Positions 45,834 through 58,800 of a DNA stretch of 64,000 bases are shown here, piece by piece. The stretch lies in the NCBI GenBank assembly GCA_022495005.1, contig JAGYXB010000162.1, forward strand, positions 124,001-188,000, written 5' to 3'. This DNA is from Rhyacophila brunnea. Its lineage: Eukaryota; Arthropoda; Insecta; Trichoptera; Rhyacophilidae. The notes under the pieces were generated by a model, which was given only the letters and a program-made list of their open reading frames with translations, was not told the origin of the DNA and ran no database searches. The translations under genes and the position numbers were made by a program. Position 1 is the first letter of the stretch. Each line of letters opens with the position of its first letter.

Positions 45834-48800
45834 GAATCCAGTTATTATTGCTTTGACGCCGAATTTAAATATTGGCTGCTTTGTGAATAGGTATAATAAT
45901 TGACAAGACTATTCACCTACCTTCAACATAATATTGGCTCATTTAGATAAAGAGTGGTTTATAATGTGGGCAATATAAAACACATTCCTTAAGAACATGA
46001 GATATCAATGTTTAATAGCCTAATAAATTAACAGCATCAGACAAACAAGAAAATAAGATAAGTTAAAAATATAATTAATTATATCGTGAATCGCGTAGGT
46101 TTTGAATGGCCTTGCTATGCTAAGGGCAATCTGAAAATAATATTATTTATGAATATGTATTATTTTTAATGAGCGATATTTCGGGATGTCAAATACCCAC
46201 TGAATTTTATAATAATATAAGTACTACAATATGAAGATAAGATAGAACAAGTCTAATGATCTTGCTTAAGTTTTAAGAGTTCAATATTGATATTTAGCGA
46301 TAAGACTGCGATGTACTCATAATTGTCTGATCCTGATATCTTACATTTTGGAATGTTTAGTTAATACACACATACAACATTAAAAACTAAAATAAATATA
46401 TTTTTTTAATTAAATGATAACTTTACAATATTAAATTAAGTTAAATAAACATATGAAGTATTTCTGTACAACAATAGTACAAAATAGTTTGCTATATAAT
46501 TGAAACCGAATTCCGATAATCGTAAACGCAGAAAACGCCTGAACACGACGTCATGGCGGTATTTTTTAATAACGAAGTATTCGTTATACAACTTTGCCAG
46601 TCAATGCAAATGACATATTATACTAAAAGCTACACAATTTTCAATAATTTATCTATAGCTCCGCTTACATAATTCACTTTTGACGATAGTCACGGAGGAA
46701 TCATCCCCAGTGAACCGTGTAAACGCATATTCATCAACGAATCATCGAAAGTGATCATCCGGAATCAAGAGTAAATGAAGTTCAACTGGTTCTACTTTTT
46801 GATCATTTTTTGATCACTACGGATGATTCCAAAAATGCTGCCCATGCACACTACGCCAATGAGTACTGTCACCATTGTTCCCCATTACGTCGCATTACGC
46901 ATGGTTTTATCCACCAACGCCTCTTTTTCCTATTCCCCTTTCTCTCGATGAAAATTCTGCATTCGCAAATTGTTAGAATTCCAACCTGCACCGCAATTTC
47001 AATTTCACTTGATACCATTTTGGAATGAATTGAGTACCTATTTCACTTTCGGTGTCACGTGTAAACAAAAAGTGAAAATTCAATTCAGTGCAGATGATCG
47101 ATCACCCACGATGTAAATCCGCAGTGATTAGTCTAAATGAGCCTTATGCTCCGTACTTGCCTACAACAAACTAAACGGAATAAAATACGTGTTCGTTGAA
47201 CAATTAATTATTAATAGTATCCACTCTACATCGTGTGTTACGTTTATTTTTATCATTATAATGTAGTTCTTTTCAATATTTCAATAAAGAGACTTTTAAA
47301 TACTTCATAATTTTTATATATTTTATAATTAGTAGGTAATTTAGAAAACATAGATTTTTCTAAAACAATAAAACGTGTCAATTATTATACTTTTCATTAC
47401 TATTTATCGTAAATTTTAGAAATCATGCTAAATGCTAGGAATAACTAGGCTCTTTCATGTTGATATTTTTCTTATGCAGTGTGTAAAATAAATTATGCAA
47501 TATAATATAAACTTCGCCATCACTGCTACGATATTACTTATAACTTGAATCTAAATAGTGATAAATTATTTTCACCTTCTGACATAATAGGTACCTACTA
47601 TGATTTATACATCACTTAATAATGCTATTATTCTATAGTAGGGTTAATATATGATGAAATCTCGATTCCGAAGTTTACGACGTATACTTTGACCCCCGGA
47701 AAATGTTTGGTTACGTTTGGTATCAATCAATATATTCAATTAAAGAATTATTATTAGTTATGAATTTATTTTTAAATGCATTATATTTCAAAACTGTAGT
47801 GACTGTACGTACATAATAATATGTATGTAAATGTATGTAGCAGTATATTTTATTAGTATGATAATTCAAATTTAAAGTAAATATTTAATGTTCTATTAAA
47901 CTTTTCTCCGCAGAAAATAAATAGGTACACTTTCTACGCTACATTATCTGGACTTTTTGTAGTATCTACTTGGACCGAAAATACATATTATGAGATGAAA
48001 AAATAACCTCTAAATACAAAGAAATATGCTAAATACAAAATAATCACAAAATATTATGTAATATCACATAAGTATTCGGTAATTATTTTAAGAAATAATG
48101 TATGTGAAGGATTGAAATAATTGTATTAATAGGCTTGTAGCAAAGCATGTAATTACATTTAAAATTCCAATGATATTTGTTTTATTCGTATCCCTATATT
48201 ATGATGCATTAAAAAAAATAATAAAAAATATACCTAGTTACTTCGTTAGTATAAATAAACTAGATATTTATATATTTTTTAAATTATGTGACACATGGTT
48301 TCTACCACCCATCACATTTCGTAACAAGAATCGCCCTTTAGAGTAATGCTGGGAGTATCCCAAAAGGTCTATAACATGGCCCCCATAAGAGGGGGCTGAT
48401 AGGGCTTTACCCTGGGGCCTATCAGCTAGATAATTAAAGTGGAAATATTTGAAAATACAAAAAATTGCTAAAAATACACGTTATAGAACATTACACTACC
48501 CTGCCAAGCATCGTGGTCTAGGGACCCGCTTTAGGATGTGGGGGCCATGGTTTATAAGTAATTCCATAACAGCATTTCGTTATATTTCCGATATTCAAGT
48601 TAGCCCCAATGTGTTAGGGTGTATTGTATCTGCAAAAAGGTTGGTTATAAAGGCAAATCTTTGAGTCGATACCCGTGTATAACCCCTCGTTCCAACTCGT
48701 GCGTGCTTCGTGTCCCATCGGCTGCTAAAAGTGTTATTTTTGACGTTATACGCATAGAATACATCATAGCATTAAATTATTTGTATAACATGTTTCTTGA

Positions 48801-50341
48801 ATTCGGAGTTAAGTGTTATTTTGGAATAGATCTGAAGGAAGAATTACTCAAGATGATATATACCTATACATCATACACTAGTGTTAGGTGTAACTAGTTT
48901 GACTACTAATTGTTAATTCGGTGGAACCTAAATGAGAAGATGCATACCTTTTGGAAACCAGGTCGCAATAGTCGATCAGCCCATCTAAACGCCAGGTAGT
49001 ATTGATACTATTAATTTATTTTTATTCAGTGATGCAACAGTTCAAGTGAAGCTTTAGCCTCGTTCACTGTTTCGCCCAGTCTTCTACCAACAGTGTCACC
49101 CCAAGGCAAAAGTCGATTTATGCAAAATTAAAATGCCACCCCTGGCATTTTTAGTCCTGAATTATATATATAAATAATTTATTTTATAATGTATTTTATT
49201 ATTTCTACTCGGGTATCTTGAAGGGATAAATACAATAAGAATATTTTAGTCGATCGCACCATGGATCCATGGGAATCAAGTTAAAAAAAATAAAAAGCGT
49301 GTACCTACCTACCTACGTTCCGTTGTGATAGACACAATTTATTTCATTGATAATTTGAAGAGGAAGCGTTGACCATTTCCATTTTTATTTCCTTAACCAG
49401 CTTACTTGAAAATAATTTCCAAATTAATCATTATATAGTTCGGCTTCACATCGTCGTATTACCTACTTGATATTTATTGTATTACTCAAATCCTGCCGCA
49501 AGAGTGAGTGAGAGAGAGAGAGAATAGGTAAATCCCCGTACTTTTTTAAACTGTTTAAAACTGAATTTAATCTTACTGTCGCACAGTAGGATCTTCGCAG
49601 TGTAATGAGTGCCCAAAAGAAGATCAAAAGTTTTTCACGATCAGTGGAAAATTAAGTATTTCTTTGTAATGATGAAAGAGTTGTTTAATTTGTAACGCAT
49701 GTGTCCTCAAACAAATATAATAAGTTTATTTAAATTGAAGAATGACAGTGGGAGAATGTTATTGATTAAAACTAGTTTCGATACTGGATAGTAGATCACA
49801 GCCTACTTAAAGTTGGATATACATATAATATAATTATATGTAGAGGAGGTTCCTAGATGTATTTTTATACGTGTTTTTAAAAGTTAGTCTCCTTTCGATG
49901 AAACCTACTTTCAAAGGTATTATTGTATTGTATTATTTTCTTTATGCCATTTATCTGGCGTCCATTAGAATATACCAACCCTAAGAAGTGCTTGACCTGC
50001 GAACTTCCTCGGGACGCCACTGTTTGCTCTCTTTTTTCAGTTGTTTACGATAGGCATTTTCTCACAATACTATCCTCCCGTATAGATAATATTATTATCC
50101 AGGGCTGTCCCGTGGGTAAGGTGATGCGGGTCGGAAAGAACAGATAACAACGTGTAATTTAACACATTTTCCACTACATTACCCCATAGTTACACATTCA
50201 GTATTAATTACCGATCAAGCAAGTCGTAATTAAACTGTATTGTCTTGGTATTCAGCCCTTCGTATTCAGCGCAAATTATATTTTATATGTAAATAGTCAT
50301 GATAGTTTGATAGTAGATTGTTTAGAAATATACATAGGTAC
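45834..50341. other. Large intronic/intergenic stretch; no gene recognised
   Basis: AT-rich. Noted: a mixed-composition block at 46640-47130 with the hairpin TGATCATTTTTTGATCA near 46799; a hairpin GCTGATAGG..CCTATCAGC at about 48396-48415; a weak minus-strand LINE-tail-like stretch (WGDTVGRRLGETVNEAKASL) at about 49020-49110; and a repeat at 49330-49535 that resembles 63820-64000. The frame at 48619-48897 has no known content. Confidence 0.4.
49330..49535. repeat. Dispersed repeat, also at 63820-64000
   Basis: Shared pieces: TTTCATTGA..ATTTTGAAGAG.AAGC, CCTTAACCA.CTTA, GAAA...TTTTC.AAGTTAATCA, and a GAGAGAGA-rich end. The orientation is the same in both. Boundaries are not resolved. Confidence 0.5.
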
Positions 50342-50944
50342 CAGTGGCGAAGGGTGGAGGTAAGCTGTTGAGATCCGCCATAAATATTGCACACTAAACT
50401 TTGTCAGTCATACACATTTGTTTTGATTGAAATAAGACTACATTATTTTACAGATGGTATAGGTTAGTTTTTAAAATTCAATTAAACTCTGAGAAAACCA
50501 AGGCATAATATAAAATAGTCAAATACTCGTATATCTATAAAATATCTAAAATTAGGCAATTAACTCATACATAACGTTGAATATTTTATAGATAGAATAA
50601 TATTTTTTTATCTACCTACTGTAAATAATTTGATTTAGACAGGAATTAATGAATTTAAAAAAAATGAACCAACGATATATGGAATATGTATTCTTCATCC
50701 AACGAAAACAAATAAGTACCTGTAAATGAAAAAGTGTGCACAATTTTGTCGTATCGCCCAAAATATAACAAACTATTATGGTTTGGTTTAGGGAGTGTTT
50801 AATTGATTTTTAAAAACTGACCAATACTATCTGTAAATTAAATTGTAGTCTTAGTTCAGTAAAAACAAATATGTATGACTAATAAAGTTTAATGTGCACT
50901 ATTTATTGCGGATCTTAACAGCCTACCTCCACCCTTCACTGCTG
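50342..50944. mobile_element. hAT MITE of the CAGTGGCGAAGGG family
   Basis: 603 bp. The left end CAGTGGCGAAGGGTGGAGG is intact; the right end CCTCCACCCTTCACTGCTG is slightly rearranged. Flanks ATAGGTAC (50334-50341) and ATAGGTAT (50945-50952) are an 8 bp duplication with one mismatch. The interior follows the copy at 17007-17589. Confidence 0.85.
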
Positions 50945-51010
50945 ATAGGTATATACTATTATACACCTATACAGCATAATAATAAGAATTACCTATATAT
51001 TATCTATATA

Positions 51011-52859
51011 CTAGCTGACCCGGCAAACGTTGTTCTGCCATATAAATTATTTCTAGTGAATATTTTGGTTGTTAAATAAAAAATAACGAATGTATCGTAA
51101 GTATGTGGGGATGGGATCTATGACAGAAAGAGGAATGGAGCGCTGTAGACGATGACCGCCGATAAAAACAAAAAAACACCAACCATTCATTTTCTCAATT
51201 CAAAATGAGTAATGATGTTCATAATGAATGAATTATCTGTGACAGGATCTCGTTGTTTAATGTTTATGCAATATCCGCCTTGTTCCTTCCAAAAAATTAG
51301 CGGATATTGGAGAGCGTCGTATGAACGGTGTGCGTCAGCGATGAACTCCAGATTATTGTTTCTTCTTCGAATCACGATTTCTCGCGTCGATGTGCGGTCG
51401 CCAACCATGATTCCAGCAATGTCGTCAACAACAGGTGCATTGAATCGACGCACGTGCTCAGGATTGATGACAATAGCGTGATTGTCACTTTGCAATTCGT
51501 GCATGTGTGCTTTGAAGAATTTCAATAATTCATTGTGCTCATTCAACAGGGCGTCCAGTTCGCTGACGATGCGCCTGGAAATAGGCGAATTGAGGCCATT
51601 GTAGCCGCAACGTGCATCCACACGATTGATGTCCTCACCGCCCGAAGTAGATTTGTAAAAAATTATGTGGTTCGTTTGGCATTGGCAGCAATGAGTCTAC
51701 TTTGTGGTATACTTGGCCTTTGATTTTGAACGTAGAATGGAATTGTTGACCATTTGCCGCAGTATTGTGAACTATTTCTGTTGCTCCGAACGAAGTCATT
51801 TGAAGCATGAATTGAATGTGCGAATGGACTTCAGGAACAGGTTTGAATCTGGAACCGTGCCGATGAGCAAGCCGTTCAATGGATCTGGTGGTATCTCAAT
51901 TTCTGGTAGTTGCACTTTTCCTGATGCGCAACACATCCCGGCTGACTCATGTTTGAATTTGAGCGCATGACAATGGGGACATTCTTTGTCCATATCACCA
52001 ATCAGCACTTTCGGATGAGCGGAATATTCAATATCTGGCTCGTACTCGAATGCGAGACGAAGGAACGAAGCGGATGTAAATGTTCGATGTACTTGTTGGC
52101 GTTGTCGGTCATTTGCTCTGCGTGTGTTAACTATGAACCGGCGCGCTTGGCTCCGTCCCAATTGTCGTTGTTGATTTCGTTCAGCTCGTGCCTCTTATGA
52201 TTGAGATGCACGCAATTGCGACATGCTTACACGCACGTTTTTGTTCCCTTGTTGGATTTGTTCGTCTGTTCTTTCTGCTCTACTATTTTGCATGTTTGTT
52301 GCTTTATTCGTTCGACGGCCTAAATGCCCCCCCTTGCGTCTTGCTGGCATTATGCACTGTAATACACGCACATAAAAATAGATAAATTAAAATAAATCGT
52401 ACAAAATTTTGCACGCACTGCGTTGTGATATGCCGAATGAAATGTCAAAATGACGCGACGCTTCTCTTGAATTCTTCTCGGACGTAGCGCCATCTGTCAT
52501 TCAACAACATAAATAATTTCGTTCTGTTTAAAATACGAACGACGGTTAAATTTGTTCATACAAAAATAATAAAATCGCGATTAAAAATAGGAGGGTGGGG
52601 GTAGGAGGGTTAAAATTTGGGGTTATAGGTATTTTTTATGCCAAATAATAAAAAAAATACAAAAAAAAAATTGTCAAAAAAATAAAAGAAAATTTTTCTG
52701 GATAGAGATACCCTAATCACCTAGCGGTATGATATATACTTGTTGACCTATTCTCATACCTAACAAATATACATAAAAAAAATCATAAAAATCGGTCGAG
52801 CCATTTCGGAGGAGTTCGACCACAAACATCGTGACACGAGATTTTTATATATATAGAGA
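51011..52859 (-). mobile_element. Truncated Helitron
   Basis: 1849 bp, read on the minus strand. The 5' end is TCTCTATATATATAAAAATC (at 52859 leftward) and the 3' end is CAGCTAG (to 51011), a CTRR terminus, preceded by the hairpin GGCAGAACAACGTTTGCC. The base before is A and the base after is T, the exact Helitron insertion rule, with no target duplication. The interior keeps remnants of the replicase N-terminal region. Confidence 0.92.
51187..52350 (-). pseudogene. Helitron replicase/helicase N-terminal region, broken
   Basis: The minus strand begins near 52349 with MPARRKGGHLGRRTNKATN, continues with FTSASFLRLAFEYEPDIEYS and a zinc-binding-like CPHCHALKFKHESAGMCCAS (about 51930-52060), and then HVRRFNAPVVDDIAGIMVGD and HRSYDALQYPLIFWKEQGGY (51290-51450). 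This is the Helitron-like N domain. Frames change between the pieces, and both the Rep (HUH) nuclease and the helicase are missing, so the copy is non-autonomous. Confidence 0.88.
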
Positions 52860-54691
52860 TATTAGCTAGCGACTTATTTTAATCAACACGAATACAACTA
52901 AATCATTCTCATCACTCATCATCACTTTTGGTATGAGTTATGAATGAATACTGTTCGGAGAAAGTATTACAAATAAAAAAGAGATTAAAACGCAAAACAC
53001 CAAAATATTAATTAAATGATGCATACGCTGGAAATTGTTAATTTTAATTTACTAAAGGATTCTCCAAAATATCCATTGACAGTCCATTGTAAATAAATGT
53101 TTATAATCACCGAAATGACAATCGGACATGATATTACCCAATGGTCACTATATTGCCCTTCCAATGAAGAAGGCAGTAACTCCCAAAATTTGTGAAATTG
53201 AGTTATGAATGCCATCCGTTAGATAATTTTGAAAGCTAAATTCTGTTAACTTTAAAATCAGTATAACTAAAATACCGTTAAAATCATTAGTGAAAAAATA
53301 GACATCTTCTAAAATAATACAATTTTTTTAGCAAAAAGGCAGTAATTGCACCTATTCATTGCAGTTACTGCTGTTTATTATTACTTTGTTTGTATTGTAA
53401 CATCCTACTAATAAAAATTATCACCGTTTTTTATTAATTCACAGTACCTACCTACTAAAGTTAAAAAAAAACAGATGTCATTTATCTCAAAAGTGTGTGA
53501 GATTCAGGTACTACCTTCTTCCTTAGAAGGGCAGTATAGTTAGACCGTGACTTGAAACTGAAAACTTCGATAGTAGTGCTAGTTATTGCTCATTTGTGTT
53601 TAACCGGTTAACTGCCCAAAGCGTCTTTGTACGCCCTAATTACACCAATTCTTATGTTAATTACTATCAATTAACTAATTGCGGCATAGAAAGGAATAAA
53701 AAAAGATTGTTGCATACCTATTGAAATAAATGGTAATAATTTGAACGAAATATATAAAAAAAAGTCTTCATTTAATGCGAACAGGTTACCGCATTGCATT
53801 CGAAGACAATCAATATTTGCCAATACCATCGTAATTCGTAGCTCAGTGCCACGGCCTTGCATGCACAAGTATGGGGGGGGGGGTGTGGGACGAAGAAAAT
53901 GTCGTTGAGGAGCACAGTTAACACGTCTGACTTGATTCCACGTGCATCTGATTACAACCAAGTAAGATGGAGTAATAATTATTGTAGATAACCGCCTTGT
54001 TTATGGAATTTATTGCGAACAGGTTACCGTATTGCATTCGAAGATACTCAATAACTAGCACTATCATCGTACGTTTCAATTCAGTGTCACGGACTGGGCT
54101 ATAGTTGGCCTTGGATAGTACCATAACAATAGTAATATTGTAAAATAAAACATTTTAAAATCCAATAATGAAAAAGAGATTTAACGGAACTGGCAAATGG
54201 CAATTAGTGAAGAAAACGTTTAGAGATAATAATAATATAGTAAACACGTGGCTGTAACTACATTAAACCAAAACACGTCTCAGCCAAAAGCCCTGTGTCT
54301 CATGGTTTAATTTATTTCTTCGGTTAAAGTAGGGCATTTAAAACCGATTATTTCCTAGTCTCCTTTTGTACTTTATACATACGTCTCGCCATTAAACTAT
54401 TTTTTCTTCGGAATATAGAAAGTTCCTTTAAGTCGGCGGACTTAATTTTTTTGTCAGTGCCGGAATAAGTTTAATGGCTTGGATGATTGCCAGGGTGGGA
54501 CGAGTTGCGGCACAATCCGGCTTCAAAAAATACTTGCCCACGCAGAATCAACTGTAATATTTGTTTATTCGACCTTTATAAAATACAGAAAATAAACAGT
54601 CTCCGCTATGAATGTATAAGCTTTCTTGTCCTAAAAGTGTAGGTTTACCACGTGAAGCGAAATATTGATTGACGTGTTCAATTGAGCTTTG
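52860..54691. other. No gene; diverged internal duplication
   Basis: Two similar blocks, at about 53776-53860 and 54013-54095, share GCGAACAGGTTACCG.ATTGC and ATTCGAAGA and are some 240 bp apart. 53550-53600 (TTCGATAGTAGTG.TAGTTATTGCT) resembles 63405-63440. A G run sits at 53872-53882. Open frames on the minus strand follow the duplication and are not called. Confidence 0.45.
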
Positions 54692-54894
54692 AACAATTTA
54701 AAATATACCCTAAGAGTATAAAAATCTTAATTTCAGAATAGCATCAAAACTCACTAAACTTACATAATGAATAATATAATTTTATCAATTTAAACAATTT
54801 AAAATATACCCTAAGAGTATAAAAAGCTTAATTTTCAGAATAGCATCAAAACTCACTAAACTTACATAATGAATAATATAATGTTATCATTAAG
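54692..54894. repeat. Tandem duplication, 2 x 101 bp
   Basis: AACAATTTAAAATATACCC at 54692 recurs at 54793. The units are nearly identical through CATAATGAATAATATAAT, with two or three changes. Confidence 0.9.
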
Positions 54895-54959
54895 AGTGAC
54901 TTAAAAAAAAGATTATTACGAGTGTAAGACGTCTTCTTGTACTAATACTCCAATACATA

Positions 54960-55828
54960 GTTGAGTCGCCTAGATTCATAACTCACATTTTGCAATTTTG
55001 TAATTGTTGAGTTAAATTGTTAAATAATCTATATAAAGAAAAATAGTTTTCATAACTCACATTTTGCAATTTTGTAATTGTTGAGTTAAATTGTTAAATA
55101 ATCTATATAAAGAAAAATAGTTTTCATAACTCACATTTTGCAATTTTGTAATTGTTGAGTTAAATTGTTAAATAATCTATATAAAGAAAAATAGTTTTCA
55201 TAACTCACATTTTGCAATTTTGTAATTGTTGAGTTAAATTGTTAAATAATCTATATAAAGAAAAATAGTTTTCATAACTCACATTTTGCAATTTTGTAAT
55301 TGTTGAGTTAAATTGTTAAATAATCTATATAAAGAAAAATAGTTTTCATAACTCACATTTTGCAATTTTGTAATTGTTGAGTTAAATTGTTAAATAATCT
55401 ATATAAAGAAAAATAGTTTTCATAACTCACATTTTGCAATTTTGTAATTGTTGAGTTAAATTGTTAAATAATCTATATAAAGAAAAATAGTTTGATATCA
55501 AAAGTCACTTTAAACCATGTGAAAACCGTTGACAAAGTTGACTGTTGGTATCATACTCATAACTCACATTTTTCAATGAATAATGGAGTTCTGTCATCAC
55601 GGCTTTTCTAACCAATCACGGAGCTCTATTTCTCATATTGTGCTGTGTGTCTGCAGGCTTAGGAGTATATATTTAAAAAAAATGTAAATCGACTCACTCA
55701 CTTGTTAACATTCAAGGGAGTTCAATACTTTTCTTCTAATTACAAAAGATAGTGCTCTGGAGTTTTTTTGCGATTATCTCAAAACTCGTTTTTTGGAATA
55801 TGTAAGTTATGACTCTAGGCAACTCAGT
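54960..55828. mobile_element. TIR element that contains a 74 bp tandem array
   Basis: Left GTTGAGTCGCCTAGATTCAT and right (inverted) ACTGAGTTGCCTAGAGTCAT are terminal repeats of about 32 bp, flanked by TA (54958-54959 and 55829-55830). The inner part of the left terminal repeat (CATAACTCACATTTT) is also the start of the tandem unit. Another CATAACTCACATTTT lies at 55558. No transposase is visible. Confidence 0.7.
54977..55494 (+). repeat. Tandem array, 7 x 74 bp
   Basis: Units start at 54977, 55051, 55125, 55199, 55273, 55347 and 55421, each with CATAACTCACATTTTGCAAT and ending AAAGAAAAATAGTTTT. By eye the copies are almost identical, which suggests recent amplification. Confidence 0.97.
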
Positions 55829-55830
55829 TA

Positions 55831-58800
55831 TTCCTTAACCTTATGCCCAACATTGGTTTTCACATGTTCTAGAATCTAGTTGGACTCGAGTTATTCTTAC
55901 GGTGACCACATTTTCTTAGCGGAATTAGGAGACATATTGAGTTTTTTTGAATTCTCTTTAAAAAGGTTAAATTTTTAGTAAGTTTTGAAAATTCCGTCTT
56001 GAATGAAATTAATTCCCTCCACAATGAAAATCAACTGATTTTACAACCGAATATTAAAAGAATTAAACAAAAGGCCCACTGGTTTTTTCATGTTACAAAA
56101 TTTTGGTATTTTCGCCTATAATTTGACCATACAATTTATTTCCGTCCCCCCTTTTATATGGAAAATATTGTATTCCCAGAAAATATAGCACTTCTTCAGC
56201 AACAATTAAAAAGTCAGACTTCATTCCACACTCGCAAGTGGTGTCAGATGTTTTCTCGGATTCGACAAAAATAAAGTTGCATTTTGAAAATAAAAGACAA
56301 CACCGGTGTTTCAAAAAAAGGACGCATGCTCAAATAAAGGACAGATAGCAACAGCTTAATCTGTTTTCAACAAAATATGTCTTGTACTCATAGAGCATCA
56401 TAGATGTATGCACATGTTTATATTGCGAAATTGTACATTTTGAAATATTGTACAAGTGAAATTAGTAACGTCATTACATAATTGACTAAAATTTAAATTT
56501 AGTTTTTCATTTTAATGTTAATTACCTACTTTTATGGTGAATTATGTTCTTAATAATTTATCATACTTAATGCATTTTAATACGAGTATCTAAGCAAGTG
56601 CATATTTATTTCTGCATGTAAAATAGACTTCCTTCTTAAATATAAATGAAATGAGTGCATTGTCACCTACACAAATGTGACCTCAGCTTATTCTTTTTTT
56701 TCCTCTGAGAATAGTTTCCAATAAACGAATGGTATGAAATAATACATTGTATAAGAGATTCCGAAATACAACATTCCTCGTATGTTATTAAGTTGATATT
56801 ATGTGCCACAGTGTGGCAACACCTGTTAGACATAAACAATATTTTGGCGCTATTTTATGGTTTGAAAAATTGGCCACTTGCTTGCGTGCATATTATTAAA
56901 TACCTACGTAACAATGTGACCTCAGAAAAAAAGTCACGGACTATCAATATCGTATCACGTAGTTTTGACAAAAAATATTTTTAATACAAATTAACAAAGA
57001 AGTGCAGGTAACATATTTACGTTTCAATATCTACTTAGATCAGTCGGGTTTGCGTGGGAGGACGGGATTTATAAAGTGAAATACAAAAGACATTTGCAAA
57101 TAAAAAAGAATCTATTTATACGTCTCGCTGTGTGATGTTCGGTTTTGGACATTTCATTATTTATGTCTTCCATTTTGGCATACCGCTGTTTCCTTGCCTA
57201 TGTGTTACTACCGTGACGTAAAAAAATGTGAAATAATAATAATAATATAATATTAGTAGGTATGCAAACAGAAGTTGTAAATAATGAAAAAAAGAAAATT
57301 TCAGAGTTAGTTAGTAAAAGCAGTTATTTCAAGGATGATACTAGAACACTTTGCTCCAAAATAGACCGATTATGGTATCATAGAACTACATTTTGGGATT
57401 CCGCTCCATTTATTTCGTGATTGAATTGTAACAAATTTGAATTTGAATCAGTTTTGATTCAAATAATAATTTGAATAATTTGAATTTGAACAAATTGTAA
57501 AATTTGAAGATAAAATTACTAACAATCACCTTGTACGAAAAAGCAATGACATGGTTATTAATAATTCTTAAAAAAAGGTATACAATAAATTAAGTAATAT
57601 ATTGTACATAGAATCTAAAAAAAATGTTTTTATTATAGGTACAACAGAATTAAGGAATGTATGTTTAATAAATTTGATTAGGAATTCAGTCAACTTCTGA
57701 ATCAAAACAGATTCAATAGTGGTTTCTTATGGATAATTAATTAATGGTAAATACAGACAGCACTTTACTGAAATATTGTTTAAGTATTGGTTTGGTATCT
57801 TAATAGTTAAAACTGACGTTCAGAAAGCAAAAGATATGTCTTCGAATTCCACTCGGTCCATATTTTTTTCTAGAGCTTTCTATAATATATCGGAAGCTTT
57901 TCAAATATATTTATATTGTGTATAATTATATTTTTTTCGTGTCTTTTTTCTATGATATTTAAAATAGTGAAAATGCATATAAATAAGTATTGCAGATTTT
58001 TGCTGTACTCTAATTTAAGCACTTGGAATATTTCTAGTCTACTATTTAAGTGTGAGACAACCCAAGTCATAAAAAAGCAGCTGCACTTTAAAAAAATCAC
58101 CTCTTTTCATAAATTTCACGATGTTTTCATGGAATTTTTCTGAAAAACTCAGGAGTAATGGGTAATAATTTGTGTGTTGCATATATTTTTTAAAAGTGTG
58201 TTAGAAAATCTCATTCATTTTTTATGAGAAAGTGTTTATTGAAAGTGGTGAGATACTATTTACCATTATACCAACTTGTGATGGTAACGAGAAACAATTC
58301 TCTCCGTAGAATTTAGAAAACAGAATTTTAATTCATACGCGGAATGTGGTGTAATTGTATTATAATTCTTGGGGATATAATTTTTGTAATTAGAAAGAAT
58401 CAAATAAACTGGTGTGGTTGTTTGTATTCGTAACCATAGATAAAATAATATTCTGTGCGTTAGCGCACTGAAACTTTTGTTTATAGTTGCAAGCCTGGCT
58501 CTTTTTCAGCCTGTTTTGAAGTTTTACAACACCGTTAATCTAAATATCTAATAATGATAAATGTTAAGTTTCAGGTGTTCATTAGTAGAATTTGCACACA
58601 TTATGTATTGCATTACTTCATGGAATCGTAGATACTAAGTATATAAATGTTTGAGTGAATCTAAAATTGGGAAGAAATACCTTCATTTCTGATAGACGCG
58701 AAAGAGTATGAAGTCGCTATAAATAAACCTGTATAATTAATTTGTAGAAAATTATTATAATTAGTTCTCGTTCTTTTTTTGAGTCTCATTTACGTAATAA

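Noticed and set aside
54977..55494. Regular repeats reminiscent of a CRISPR array
   Set aside because: The units are contiguous 74 bp tandem copies without unique spacers, in a eukaryotic genome.
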